A stretch of DNA of 64,000 bases, taken from positions 739,105-803,104 of the forward strand of contig CT978603.1 of assembly GCA_000063525.1 (NCBI GenBank), written 5' to 3'. Below, one piece after another: positions 1 through 7,141 of this stretch. The notes under the pieces are model-generated. The model was not told the DNA's origin. It worked only from the letters and a program-made list of their open reading frames with translations, and searched no databases. Source of the DNA: Synechococcus sp. RCC307. Lineage in GTDB: Bacteria; Cyanobacteriota; Cyanobacteriia; PCC-6307; Cyanobiaceae. Position 1 is the stretch's first letter. Each line of letters starts with the position of its first letter. A program made the translations under genes and the position numbers.

Positions 1-215
1 TTCAACGCCTCGGGCAATAAGCCGGCATCATCCAACTCCGGCAGCAGCCAACCCGGAATGCCATCGCGCTGCCAATCCCAAAGGCCATGCCGTTTGCTGA
101 TGAAGATGGTTTCACCAGCGCTGTAGGCCTGCAGCACAGCCCCGCGCTCCATGGCTTCCAGAGCATCTTCGCGGCGGATCCGCTGCAGGCGGCTAAGGGC
201 GTCGGTATCCGGCAA
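1..215 (-). CDS. Unknown protein, 3' part cut by window edge
   Basis: An open minus-strand frame runs off the left edge without a stop. Its translation contains LSRLQRIRREDALEAMERG and GLWDWQRDGIPGWLLPEL, which has the composition of a real protein. I do not recognise the family. No ATG or GTG lies close upstream in frame; the TTG at 215 is the first plausible start, and the frame stays open further upstream with a less protein-like composition. A separate minus-strand ORF (257-457) ends 42 bases upstream in another frame, so this may be one gene broken by a frameshift or two small genes. The start is therefore uncertain. Confidence 0.45.
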   Translation of the reverse strand, partial: MPDTDALSRLQRIRREDALEAMERGAVLQAYSAGETIFISKRHGLWDWQRDGIPGWLLPELDDAGLLPEAL

Positions 216-256
216 CGATTGGGGGGGTGTTGGAGAACACAGTCTGCAACGCCGAG

Positions 257-457
257 CTAGTGATCGCCACGCATGCTTTGGCCGCGCAATTCGACGCCTT
301 CATCGTCTTGGTGATGAACCGAAGCCTCCCCATTGGGCAGTGCGGGCTCCACCTCTTGCCGTCGTGGCTGCTTTTTGAGCCGTTGCTTCAGGCTTTCATC
401 CACGACTCCCTTGGACTCTGGTGACGGCGTTGCCTCAGCCATGGCAGCCACGGGCAC
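257..457 (-). CDS. Small hypothetical protein, possibly 5' part of a broken gene
   Basis: A 66-residue ORF; a second ATG 5 codons in would give 61 residues. It is highly charged (KQRLKKQPRRQEVEPALPNG, then HHQDDEGVEL) and has no recognisable domain or membrane segment. It lies just upstream of the edge-truncated minus-strand frame that begins near 215, in a different reading frame. The two could be separate small genes, or the halves of a frameshifted one. A plus-strand ORF across the same bases (227-424) looks like a shadow. Low confidence that it is translated as drawn. Confidence 0.3.
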   Translation of the reverse strand: MPVAAMAEATPSPESKGVVDESLKQRLKKQPRRQEVEPALPNGEASVHHQDDEGVELRGQSMRGDH

Positions 458-532
458 TGTGAAAGAAGGTTGGATGTCTTAGATCGAAAAAAGGTTAAGA
501 ACGGCTGCTCTGTCTAGCTTCCAGTTGATTCC

Positions 533-1069
533 GTGATCTGGTTGATGGCTGTTCCTGCGAGTCGCAATCTGCGCATCACCACAGGGGTTCTCCTGTTGCT
601 CGGGGGGCTGGCCGCCATCGTGTTTCCGTTCATCTCCGCTTTGGCGGTCACGATTGGCTTTGGTGCTGTGGCCTTAGCCGCTGGTGTGAGCCAGTTGTTG
701 CGCGTCGGCGCTGCAGCCGATGGACGGGGTAAGGCGTTTCGCCTGCTCTCAGCGCTCCTCTATCTCGGTGGCGGCCTGTTTGTGCTGTTGTTTCCGCTGG
801 ATAGCACTTTCAGCTTGACCTTATTTATTGGTGCTCTGTTGGTGATTGAAGGGGTGATGGAGCTCGCATCCGCTGCCTCCCATAACGATGCAGCCCGCAA
901 CCTGGTGCTGGTGGATGGGGTGATCACCTGCCTGTTGGGCGGGCTTGTCTTGGCGGAATGGCCCAGTGACACGCTCTGGGCCATGGGCACGCTGTTCGGT
1001 GTGGCCCTGATGATCAGTGCCTTCCGCATGTTCAGCACCAGCGGTGGTGATGCTGCTGCAGCGGGCTAA
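533..1069 (+). CDS. DUF308/HdeD-like small membrane protein
   Basis: 178 residues, GTG start; an ATG four codons later is an alternative. The protein is a chain of hydrophobic helices, consistent with six membrane segments, with short loops and a few charged residues (GRGKAFRL). It has the look of the DUF308/HdeD family of inner-membrane proteins (in E. coli linked to acid resistance; molecular role unclear). It stands alone on the plus strand and is followed within one base by the convergent gene at 1070-1492. Function in cyanobacteria is unknown. Confidence 0.7.
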   Translation: MIWLMAVPASRNLRITTGVLLLLGGLAAIVFPFISALAVTIGFGAVALAAGVSQLLRVGAAADGRGKAFRLLSALLYLGGGLFVLLFPLDSTFSLTLFIGALLVIEGVMELASAASHNDAARNLVLVDGVITCLLGGLVLAEWPSDTLWAMGTLFGVALMISAFRMFSTSGGDAAAAG

Positions 1070-1492
1070 TCAGAGGCGGCGGCGGAAGGCATCGCCGTAG
1101 CCGCCGCGCTCACTGCTGTCTTCGTTGCGGCTGAGTTTCCAGACGTTGCGGCTGATGCGCTTGGCCTGAACACCGCCACGTTCAACCATGGCGGAACCGG
1201 GCCGAGCACCGAGCAAGGCGCCCACTTCGCTGGTGCTTAAAGGCGCTCCAGTGCGAATCGCTAAATCGATGAGTTCCAGGCGTTGTCGCAGGCTGTGCAG
1301 ATCAGCCTGTCCCTCTTGGGATTCCTGCCAGATGGTGGTGAAGCTGTTGTCTTCTCCGTTCAGGCGCTGCATCAAGCCCAAACCCATGAAGGCCAGAGCC
1401 TGCTCAGGCTTGACGCCGTCTTCCATGGCCTTGGAGATCCATTCGTTGGCTTGGGGGTCCACCGTGGTCTGCTGCCCGTTGCTTTTGGCCAT
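1070..1492 (-). CDS. Conserved cyanobacterial hypothetical protein
   Basis: 140 residues from an ATG. The N-terminal half is helical (QANEWISKAMEDGVKPEQAL); the centre (LHSLRQRLELIDLAIRTG, then LSTSEVGALLGARPGS) resembles a small helix-turn-helix-type segment, and the tail is basic and Gly/Arg rich. The layout is compatible with nucleic-acid binding, but that is inference; I know no characterised member. It is followed downstream on the same strand by no close gene and preceded by the 100-residue gene at 1550-1852, with a 57-base gap, so the two may be co-transcribed. Confidence 0.6.
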   Translation of the reverse strand: MAKSNGQQTTVDPQANEWISKAMEDGVKPEQALAFMGLGLMQRLNGEDNSFTTIWQESQEGQADLHSLRQRLELIDLAIRTGAPLSTSEVGALLGARPGSAMVERGGVQAKRISRNVWKLSRNEDSSERGGYGDAFRRRL

Positions 1493-1549
1493 GGCTAAGG
1501 AGTCCGTTGGCCGGAAGGTACCGACTGCGGACCGCAGCGCAAGGGCTAC

Positions 1550-1852
1550 TCAGCTGCGACGTAACCAGTCCGGGGCGCCGCTGAACCAATCGCCGAGATC
1601 GTCGTCGGGATTGTTGGGGGCCTTGGCGTCGCCATCCACATCACCCAAATCGAGCGCGGTCAGCAGTTGATCCACCCCCGTAGCGGCTGGGCCACGCTGA
1701 AGCCTGCGTGCTGTGCGCAACCAGCTGGCGACGGTGGCATCACGGTCGGCGAATTTCTGCACATAGATGCGATCGCCGAGGCTGACTTCGTCTTGATAGG
1801 CAATGCGCCGCAGGATTCCCTGAAGCTTGAGGCGGGTGTTGGAGGTGAGCAC
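1550..1852 (-). CDS. Conserved hypothetical protein, 100 aa
   Basis: A compact soluble protein with a basic N-terminal half (RLKLQGILRRIAYQDEVSL and SWLRTARRLQRG) and an acidic C-terminal part (DLGDVDGDAKAPNNPDDDLG) ending in WLRRS. It lies upstream of the 140-residue unknown on the same strand and is divergent from csoS1D. I do not recognise a named domain. The composition and the clean ATG start argue for a real gene of unknown function. Confidence 0.55.
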   Translation of the reverse strand: MLTSNTRLKLQGILRRIAYQDEVSLGDRIYVQKFADRDATVASWLRTARRLQRGPAATGVDQLLTALDLGDVDGDAKAPNNPDDDLGDWFSGAPDWLRRS

Positions 1853-1870
1853 GGTCGCAACGTCCTCTGA

Positions 1871-2020
1871 TTACTCCTGGTGATAGGTGTGATCAGCGCT
1901 CGTGCTGTATCGAGTCGAACGAAAAAAATATGTAGCCCTGGCCGTTAAAGTCCCCACCGACTTGGGACTCATGGCCACCTGGCGGATTTAGCTGCCGATC
2001 GATCCGCCCGGAATCTGCGC
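1871..2020. promoter_or_regulatory. Divergent intergenic region upstream of csoS1D
   Basis: About 150 bases separate the minus-strand unknown from csoS1D. The region contains an A-rich patch (GAACGAAAAAAATATG, 1918-1933), the most AT-rich stretch hereabouts and a candidate promoter element. It also holds a seven-codon ORF at 1971-1991 (ATG to TAG) just before the csoS1D frame. No confident -35/-10 pair or operator can be assigned by eye. Confidence 0.35.
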
Positions 2021-2776
2021 TTGGCCCAGCGCAAAGGTGGATCCTCTGTGGCGATTACCGGTACGCGGGTGGACCCCGAGGCCAATGGCCCCAGCTGCGT
2101 CACGGTGACCACCGACAGCGAAGGGCATCGGATCACCAGGCAAGGCAGTGATGTGGGCGCCATTGAGCTGCGCACCCATGTCTTTATTGATTCCCTGCAG
2201 CCCCAGTTGGCGGCCTACATGGGCACCGTCTCCCAGGGCTTTTTGCCAATCCCAGGTGATGCCTGTCTCTGGCTGGAAGTGTCGCCGGGCATGGCGGTTC
2301 ACCGCGTCACCGACATTGCCCTTAAGGCCAGCACAGTCCGGCTTGGCCAGATGGTGGTGGAGCGGGCCTTTGGTTCGCTGGCCCTTTATCACCGCGACCA
2401 AAGCACGGTGCTGCATTCCGGCCAGGTGGTGCTGGAAGCCATTGGCAGCCGCATTGAACAGCGCAGCCCTTGCACCGTTACCTGGACGGAGATCATCCGG
2501 GCAATCACGCCCGACCATGCCGTGCTGATTAACCGTCAGAACCGCCGCGGTTCGATGATTCAGGCCGGCATGAGCATGTTCATCCTCGAAACCGAACCCG
2601 CTGGCTATGTGCTCATCGCCGCCAATGAAGCCGAAAAGGCTTCCAACATCACCGTTGTTGATGTCAAAGCAGTGGGTGCCTTCGGGCGTCTGACCTTGGC
2701 GGGCCGCGAGGGTGATGTGGAGGAAGCCGCGGCTGCCGCGATGCGGGCGGTGGCCAGCATCAACAGCTCCACTTAA
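2021..2776 (+). CDS. csoS1D: Carboxysome shell trimer CsoS1D (tandem BMC domains)
   Basis: 251 residues carrying two fused bacterial-microcompartment domains (BMC-T), roughly residues 45-140 and 150-245. CsoS1D forms pseudo-hexameric trimers, stacked in known structures, with a large gated pore in the alpha-carboxysome shell. Recognisable segments are [37 protein letters not shown] and SGMIQ-type SGMSMF-like text ([20 protein letters not shown]). There is no ATG or GTG in frame between the upstream stop (1946-1948) and the conserved region; TTG at 2021 is the best start, with a weak GGAA upstream. Its stop is interlocked with that of rdgB (shared TTAA). Placement next to rdgB and csoS1 is typical of alpha-cyanobacteria. 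Confidence 0.95.
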   Translation: MAQRKGGSSVAITGTRVDPEANGPSCVTVTTDSEGHRITRQGSDVGAIELRTHVFIDSLQPQLAAYMGTVSQGFLPIPGDACLWLEVSPGMAVHRVTDIALKASTVRLGQMVVERAFGSLALYHRDQSTVLHSGQVVLEAIGSRIEQRSPCTVTWTEIIRAITPDHAVLINRQNRRGSMIQAGMSMFILETEPAGYVLIAANEAEKASNITVVDVKAVGAFGRLTLAGREGDVEEAAAAAMRAVASINSST

Positions 2777-3387
2777 ACCCCAAACAATTGCCGCATCTGC
2801 TGGGAGATCTGGCGCATCGCTTTGCCGCGGCTGCCTAGTTTGCTGCGTTGGTGTTGATTCATCGCGGCGTAGGTGCAAGCGGCCTCACGTACCCAGAAAA
2901 TGCTGTCGTAGCCAGCATTTTGCCCTGGGCTCTGCAGCAGAATTTCGCCGCGGCATATGCCCTCGGCTTCCAGCTTGATCTCCCCATCGGGATTGGCCAC
3001 GGCCACGGCGCTGTGGAAGCTGGCACTGCGATAGGGCCCATCGCCGAGTTCCCCCAGCAGCCTTCCAATGCGCTCGTCATTGCTGCTGCCGTAGCGAGCT
3101 GAATAGAGCCCAGGCGCGCCGCCAAGGGCATCAACTGCAATGCCGGAGTCATCGGCCAAGGTCCAGTGGCCGGTGAGGCGAGCCACTTCAGCGGCTTTCA
3201 GCCGTGCGTTTTCCAGATAGGTGTTGCCCGTTTCTTCAATGTCGATGCTCTCGGGCTGTTGCTGCACCCTCAGTTGCACCGGCGCCAACATCGCCTGCAA
3301 TTCCGCCACCTTGCTGGGGTTGCTGCTGGCGATGATCAACAGCTCAGGTGTCGATGCGGGCACAGCTGCAGCGGAGCGGCTGCCCAT
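2773..3387 (-). CDS. rdgB: XTP/dITP pyrophosphatase (RdgB/Ham1 family)
   Basis: 204 residues. Hydrolyses non-canonical purine nucleotides (dITP, XTP, ITP) to monophosphates, cleaning the nucleotide pool. Family signatures visible: [17 protein letters not shown] at the N-terminus (normally T/SxNxxK), [27 protein letters not shown] with the catalytic acidic pair, and [10 protein letters not shown]. The C-terminus has the usual [10 protein letters not shown] segment. It is encoded opposite to the carboxysome genes but conserved in this position next to csoS1D in alpha-cyanobacteria, with no known functional link to the carboxysome. It converges on csoS1D with a 4-base stop overlap. Confidence 0.93.
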   Translation of the reverse strand: MGSRSAAAVPASTPELLIIASSNPSKVAELQAMLAPVQLRVQQQPESIDIEETGNTYLENARLKAAEVARLTGHWTLADDSGIAVDALGGAPGLYSARYGSSNDERIGRLLGELGDGPYRSASFHSAVAVANPDGEIKLEAEGICRGEILLQSPGQNAGYDSIFWVREAACTYAAMNQHQRSKLGSRGKAMRQISQQMRQLFGV

Positions 3388-3443
3388 TGTGGACCGTGGT
3401 CAGCCGATGGAGTGCTGATTAGACCGGGTTATTGAGAGGTGCC

Positions 3444-4439
3444 ATGGACACAGCCCTGGTTCTGCAGAACCTGCTCTCACCGGCAATTCTGTTTTTCTTC
3501 CTGGGGGTTTTTGCGGTTCTGCTGGGCTCCGATTTGGAGATTCCGGCGCCGCTGCCCAAGCTGTTTTCCCTCTACCTGCTGCTTTCGATTGGCTTTAAAG
3601 GGGGCGTCGAACTGCAAGCCAGTGGACTTGGCTCCGACGTGCTGTTGACCATTGGGGCGGCCTTATTGATGGCGGTGCTGGTGCCATTGGCCGCTTTTGG
3701 CGTGCTTCGCACCCAGTTCGATGTCTTTAACGCGGCTGCTTTGGCTGGGGCCTACGGCTCGATCAGTGCCGTGACGTTCATCACGGCCGAAAGCTTTCTG
3801 CGGGTGCTGCAGATTCCATCCGATGGCTACATGGTGGCGGCCCTAGCGCTCATGGAATCGCCGGCCATCATCGTGGCGCTGCTGTTGGTGAAGTTGGCGG
3901 CGCAAGATCGCGGGGCTGCCGCTGAAACCGGATGGGGGTCGGTGCTGCACGAGGCCTTTCTCAACAGCTCGGTGTTTTTGCTGGTTGGCAGCCTGCTGAT
4001 CGGCCTGTTGGTGGCGCAATACAGCCCCAGCGGGATCGCCAAGATGGAGCCCTTCACCGGCCAGTTGTTCTACGGAGCGCTCTGCTTTTTTCTGCTGGAT
4101 ATGGGCATCGTGGCGGCCCAACGGCTGGCGGATCTCCAGCAGGCCGGAGCTTTCCTGATTGGTTTTTCGCTGCTGACGCCCCTGGTCAATGCCTCTGTGG
4201 GCTTGGGCCTTTCCAGTGTTCTGCATCTCAGTCAGGGCAATGCCCTGCTGTTCATGGTGTTGTGCGCTAGCGCCTCCTATATCGCCGTGCCTGCCGCGAT
4301 GCGGATGACGGTGCCGGAGGCCAATCCAAGCCTCTACATCTCGAGTGCTTTGGGGATGACCTTTCCCTTCAACATCATCGTTGGCATCCCCCTCTATCTC
4401 TCAGTCATTGAGCGCGTTCTTCCGGCGGGGGCGCTGTGA
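3444..4439 (+). CDS. sbtA: SbtA, sodium-dependent bicarbonate transporter
   Basis: 331 residues from ATG 3444, which has GAGAGGT a few bases upstream; a TTG at 3432 is less likely. SbtA imports bicarbonate with Na+ at high affinity, raising the cytoplasmic pool that feeds the carboxysome. The protein shows about ten hydrophobic helices in two repeated halves, beginning LVLQNLLSPAILFFFLGVFA, with conserved text such as LYLLLSIGFKGGVEL and AGAYGSISAVTFITA. A soluble loop near residues 150-165 (AAQDRGAAAETGWG) separates the halves. It overlaps sbtB (TGATG), so the two are probably translated together. Its position inside the carboxysome locus ties bicarbonate import to CO2 fixation. Confidence 0.93.
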   Translation: MDTALVLQNLLSPAILFFFLGVFAVLLGSDLEIPAPLPKLFSLYLLLSIGFKGGVELQASGLGSDVLLTIGAALLMAVLVPLAAFGVLRTQFDVFNAAALAGAYGSISAVTFITAESFLRVLQIPSDGYMVAALALMESPAIIVALLLVKLAAQDRGAAAETGWGSVLHEAFLNSSVFLLVGSLLIGLLVAQYSPSGIAKMEPFTGQLFYGALCFFLLDMGIVAAQRLADLQQAGAFLIGFSLLTPLVNASVGLGLSSVLHLSQGNALLFMVLCASASYIAVPAAMRMTVPEANPSLYISSALGMTFPFNIIVGIPLYLSVIERVLPAGAL

Positions 4440-4723
4440 TGAAACGGCTTGATCTGCTGGTCAATGAACGGGAGCTTGAGCTGTTGCTCAAGCGCTTGGA
4501 GCAAGTCGGCGTGCCCGGCTATTCGGTGAATCGCCACGTCACCGGTCGCGGCGGCAGCGGCACCGTTGTCTCGGAAGCGATGGAGTTCAGCGGCCTTGGA
4601 GCCAATGCCCATGTGATCGTTTTTTGTGATTCCTCGCTGCTCGAGTCTTTGGCGGCTGAGTTGAAGCCACTTTTGAAGACCTATGGCGGCGTCGCCTATG
4701 TCAGCGATGCAAAGCCGTTGTAA
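4439..4723 (+). CDS. sbtB: SbtB, PII-like regulator of SbtA
   Basis: 94 residues from ATG 4439, which overlaps the sbtA stop; a GTG one codon earlier is possible. SbtB is a small trimeric PII-like protein that binds adenine nucleotides and controls SbtA. The PII-like pattern is visible: KRLDLLVNERELELLLKRL as first strand and helix, then a T-loop region (VTGRGGSGTVVSEAMEF), then VIVFCDSSLLESLAAELKPL and a final strand YGGVAYVSDAKPL. The short tail lacks a C-terminal CGPxGC-type redox loop known from some beta-cyanobacterial SbtB proteins, so redox control through that loop is not expected here. Confidence 0.9.
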   Translation: MKRLDLLVNERELELLLKRLEQVGVPGYSVNRHVTGRGGSGTVVSEAMEFSGLGANAHVIVFCDSSLLESLAAELKPLLKTYGGVAYVSDAKPL

Positions 4724-4755
4724 CGATTCAGACAGAAATGATGAGCGCTGCTTAT

Positions 4756-4789
4756 CTGACCCCCTTTAGACACTGATTGGTCAGGGGTC
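4756..4789 (+). promoter_or_regulatory. Overlapping alternative hairpins between sbtB and csoS1A
   Basis: Two mutually exclusive stems share bases: CTGACC (4756-4761) pairs with GGTCAG (4779-4784), and GACCCC (4758-4763) pairs with GGGGTC (4784-4789). A small CTGA/TCAG stem is also possible inside. The structure lies 33-66 bases after the sbtB stop and about 75 bases before csoS1A. There is no T-run after it, so a simple terminator is unlikely. It could set read-through, RNA stability or cleavage between sbtAB and the carboxysome operon. A TTGACG at 4799-4804 is a weak -35 candidate. Confidence 0.4.
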
Positions 4790-4863
4790 TCAAACGTCTT
4801 GACGGATGACTGGGCCACAGAGCAGTGTTAGCCGCGAACTTCCGCCTCTTTCTGGAGCTGGCA

Positions 4864-5178
4864 ATGGCAACTGAAACCATGGGCATTGCCCTCGGCATGA
4901 TTGAAACCCGCGGCTTGGTCCCCGCGATCGAAGCAGCTGACGCCATGACCAAGGCCGCCGAAGTGCGCCTGATCGGTCGTGAATTCGTCGGCGGCGGCTA
5001 CGTCACCGTTCTGGTGCGCGGCGAAACCGGTGCTGTGAACGCAGCTGTTCGTGCTGGTGCTGATGCTTGCGAGCGCGTCGGTGACGGCCTCGTGGCAGCC
5101 CACATCATTGCCCGCCCCCACCGCGAAGTTGAGCCTGCTCTCGGCGGCAGCAGCAACTTCCTCGGCTCCAAGGACTGA
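4864..5178 (+). CDS. csoS1A: CsoS1A major carboxysome shell hexamer (BMC-H)
   Basis: 104 residues. A single BMC domain forms hexamers that tile the flat facets of the alpha-carboxysome shell and provide small charged pores for bicarbonate and RuBP. The protein starts MATETMGIALGMIETRGLVP at ATG 4864, with GGAG 8 bases upstream; the ORF extends further upstream but lacks family similarity there. The pore loop REFVGGGYVTV and the conserved DACERVGDGLVAAHIIARPH are intact. It heads the csoS1A-cbbLS-csoS2 operon. The BMC part differs from CsoS1E (11596) at only about five residues. Confidence 0.96.
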   Translation: MATETMGIALGMIETRGLVPAIEAADAMTKAAEVRLIGREFVGGGYVTVLVRGETGAVNAAVRAGADACERVGDGLVAAHIIARPHREVEPALGGSSNFLGSKD

Positions 5179-5189
5179 GATCCAGCCGA

Positions 5190-5202
5190 TCCGCTTCGCG
5201 GA
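5190..5202 (+). promoter_or_regulatory. Short hairpin between csoS1A and cbbL
   Basis: TCCGC (5190-5194), a three-base TTC loop, then GCGGA (5198-5202). It lies 12 bases after the csoS1A stop. It is small, and it is one of three hairpins that separate the first four genes of the carboxysome operon. It may stabilise or help process the transcript; there is no terminator T-run. Confidence 0.35.
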
Positions 5203-5245
5203 CGCTGATCCCAACCATTGATCTCATCCCATCGGAGTTATCCCT

Positions 5246-6661
5246 ATGAGCAAGAAGTACGACGCCGGGGTAAAGGAGTACAGGGACACTTACTGGACTC
5301 CTGATTACGTTCCCCTCGATACCGACCTGCTGGCCTGCTTCAAGTGCACCGGCCAGGAAGGTGTTCCCAAGGAAGAAGTCGCCGCTGCTGTGGCTGCTGA
5401 ATCTTCCACCGGTACCTGGTCCACTGTGTGGTCCGAGCTCCTCACCGACCTCGACTTCTACAAGGGCCGTTGCTATCGCATCGAAGACGTGCCTGGCGAC
5501 AAAGAGTCGTTCTACGCCTTCATCGCCTATCCCCTCGACCTGTTCGAGGAAGGCTCCATCACCAACGTTCTGACCTCCCTGGTCGGCAACGTTTTTGGTT
5601 TCAAGGCTCTGCGCCACCTGCGTCTGGAAGACATCCGCTTCCCGCTGGCCTTCATCAAGACCTGCTACGGCCCGCCGAACGGCATCGTGGTCGAGCGCGA
5701 CCGGATGAATAAGTACGGCCGCCCGCTGCTGGGTTGCACCATCAAGCCGAAGCTCGGCCTGAGCGGTAAGAACTACGGCCGCGTGGTCTACGAATGCCTC
5801 CGCGGTGGTCTCGACTTCACCAAGGACGACGAGAACATCAACTCCCAGCCCTTCCAGCGCTGGCAGAACCGCTTCGAGTTTGTTGCCGAAGCGATTCGCC
5901 TGGCTGAGCAGGAAACCGGCGAGAAGAAAGGTCACTACCTGAACGTGACCGCCAACACGCCGGAAGAGATGTATGAGCGCGCTGAGTTCGCCAAAGAACT
6001 CGGTATGCCGATCGTCATGCACGACTTCATCACTGGTGGCTTCACCGCCAACACCGGTTTGTCGAAGTGGTGCCGCAAGAACGGCATGCTCCTGCACATC
6101 CACCGCGCCATGCACGCGGTGATCGACCGTCATCCCAAGCACGGCATCCACTTCCGTGTGCTGGCCAAGTGCCTGCGCCTCTCCGGTGGTGACCAGCTCC
6201 ACACCGGCACCGTGGTGGGCAAGCTCGAGGGTGACCGTCAAACCACCCTGGGTTACATCGACCAGCTGCGTGAGTCCTTCGTTCCCGAAGACCGCAGCCG
6301 TGGCAACTTCTTCGATCAGGACTGGGGCTCCATGCCCGGCGTCTTCGCCGTTGCTTCCGGCGGTATCCACGTCTGGCACATGCCCGCCCTGGTCACCATC
6401 TTCGGCGACGATTCCGTCCTGCAGTTCGGTGGTGGTACCCACGGTCACCCCTGGGGTTCCGCTGCTGGTGCAGCTGCCAACCGCGTGGCCCTCGAGGCTT
6501 GCGTCAAGGCCCGCAACGCCGGTCGTCACCTGGAGAAGGAGAGCCGCGACATCCTCATGGAAGCCGCGAAGCACAGCCCCGAGCTGGCCATCGCTCTCGA
6601 GACTTGGAAGGAGATCAAGTTCGAGTTCGACACTGTCGACAAGCTCGACGTCCAGAGCTGA
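5246..6661 (+). CDS. cbbL: Rubisco large subunit, form IA
   Basis: 471 residues, full length. Carboxylates ribulose-1,5-bisphosphate inside the carboxysome. The active site is complete: K167 in TIKPKLGLS, carbamylated K193 with metal ligands D195 and E196 in [12 protein letters not shown]286 in HIHRAMHAV, and loop-6 K326 in [10 protein letters not shown]. The N-terminus ([16 protein letters not shown]) and location inside a cso operon mark form IA (proteobacterial type), not the IB form of beta-cyanobacteria. Start ATG 5246 has CGGAG upstream. Codon use is strongly biased to C-ending codons compared with neighbours, as expected of a very highly expressed gene. Followed by a strong hairpin and cbbS. 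Confidence 0.98.
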   Translation: MSKKYDAGVKEYRDTYWTPDYVPLDTDLLACFKCTGQEGVPKEEVAAAVAAESSTGTWSTVWSELLTDLDFYKGRCYRIEDVPGDKESFYAFIAYPLDLFEEGSITNVLTSLVGNVFGFKALRHLRLEDIRFPLAFIKTCYGPPNGIVVERDRMNKYGRPLLGCTIKPKLGLSGKNYGRVVYECLRGGLDFTKDDENINSQPFQRWQNRFEFVAEAIRLAEQETGEKKGHYLNVTANTPEEMYERAEFAKELGMPIVMHDFITGGFTANTGLSKWCRKNGMLLHIHRAMHAVIDRHPKHGIHFRVLAKCLRLSGGDQLHTGTVVGKLEGDRQTTLGYIDQLRESFVPEDRSRGNFFDQDWGSMPGVFAVASGGIHVWHMPALVTIFGDDSVLQFGGGTHGHPWGSAAGAAANRVALEACVKARNAGRHLEKESRDILMEAAKHSPELAIALETWKEIKFEFDTVDKLDVQS

Positions 6662-6671
6662 TCAAGCCATC

Positions 6672-6692
6672 GGCCGGTTAATGCAACCGGCC
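6672..6692 (+). promoter_or_regulatory. Perfect hairpin between cbbL and cbbS
   Basis: GGCCGGTT (6672-6679), loop AATGC, AACCGGCC (6685-6692): a perfect 8-bp GC-rich stem 10 bases after the cbbL stop and 28 bases before cbbS. No T-run follows. Likely an mRNA stability or processing element that allows separate tuning of the two Rubisco subunits; this role is inferred. Confidence 0.6.
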
Positions 6693-6720
6693 AAATCCAT
6701 TTCACACACCCAGGAACAAC

Positions 6721-7062
6721 ATGCCTTTCCAGAGCACCGTGGGTGACTACCAAACAGTCGCCACCCTGGAGACCTTCGGCTTCCTCCCGCCGATGACCCA
6801 GGACGAGATCTACGACCAGATCGCTTACATCATTGCCCAGGGTTGGAGCCCGCTCATCGAGCACGTCCACCCCAGCAATTCCATGGCCACCTACTGGTCC
6901 TATTGGAAGCTTCCCTTCTTTGGCGAAAAGGACCTCAACCTGATCGTCAGTGAGCTCGAGGCTTGCCATCGCGCCTACCCCGACCACCACGTCCGGATGG
7001 TTGGTTACGACGCCTACACCCAAAGCCAGGGTTCTTGCTTCGTGGTTTTCGAAGGCCGCTGA
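6721..7062 (+). CDS. cbbS: Rubisco small subunit, form IA
   Basis: 113 residues, the usual length for form IA small subunits. Caps the L8 core at both ends to make the L8S8 holoenzyme. Family text: FQSTVGDYQTVATLETFGFL, YIIAQGWSPLIEHV, YWSYWKLPFFGEKDLN and the C-terminal SCFVVFEGR. The beta-A/beta-B loop is short, as in cyanobacteria. ATG 6721 has AGGA upstream (CCAGGAACAAC). It follows cbbL after 59 bases and precedes csoS2, whose N-terminal repeats bind the assembled Rubisco. Confidence 0.97.
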   Translation: MPFQSTVGDYQTVATLETFGFLPPMTQDEIYDQIAYIIAQGWSPLIEHVHPSNSMATYWSYWKLPFFGEKDLNLIVSELEACHRAYPDHHVRMVGYDAYTQSQGSCFVVFEGR

Positions 7063-7088
7063 GCCCTTCTCTGATTTCTGATCAGACC

Positions 7089-7129
7089 GGTCCCCGCTGC
7101 GGCGGGGACCACTTACCAAGATTTTTTTT
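7089..7129 (+). promoter_or_regulatory. Strong hairpin and T-run between cbbS and csoS2
   Basis: GGTCCCCGC (7089-7097), loop TGCG, GCGGGGACC (7102-7110): a perfect 9-bp stem starting 26 bases after the cbbS stop. A run of eight T (7122-7129) follows, but 11 bases after the stem rather than next to it, and csoS2 starts at 7142. This is a candidate attenuator or 3'-end stabiliser that would leave abundant cbbLS message and less csoS2 message, matching the needed protein ratio. Role inferred. Confidence 0.6.
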
Positions 7130-7141
7130 CCGGGGGCGGAT

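Noticed and set aside
1988-2878. 296-residue minus-strand ORF opposite csoS1D
   Set aside because: Overlaps csoS1D completely and runs into rdgB; shadow.
5105-6574. 489-residue minus-strand ORF opposite cbbL
   Set aside because: It mirrors the strong codon bias of cbbL and is rich in Val/Gly/His without any fold. It is an antisense shadow.
7089-7129. Full intrinsic terminator ending the operon after cbbS
   Set aside because: The T-run is 11 bases from the stem and csoS2 needs the transcript; partial attenuation or stabilisation fits better.
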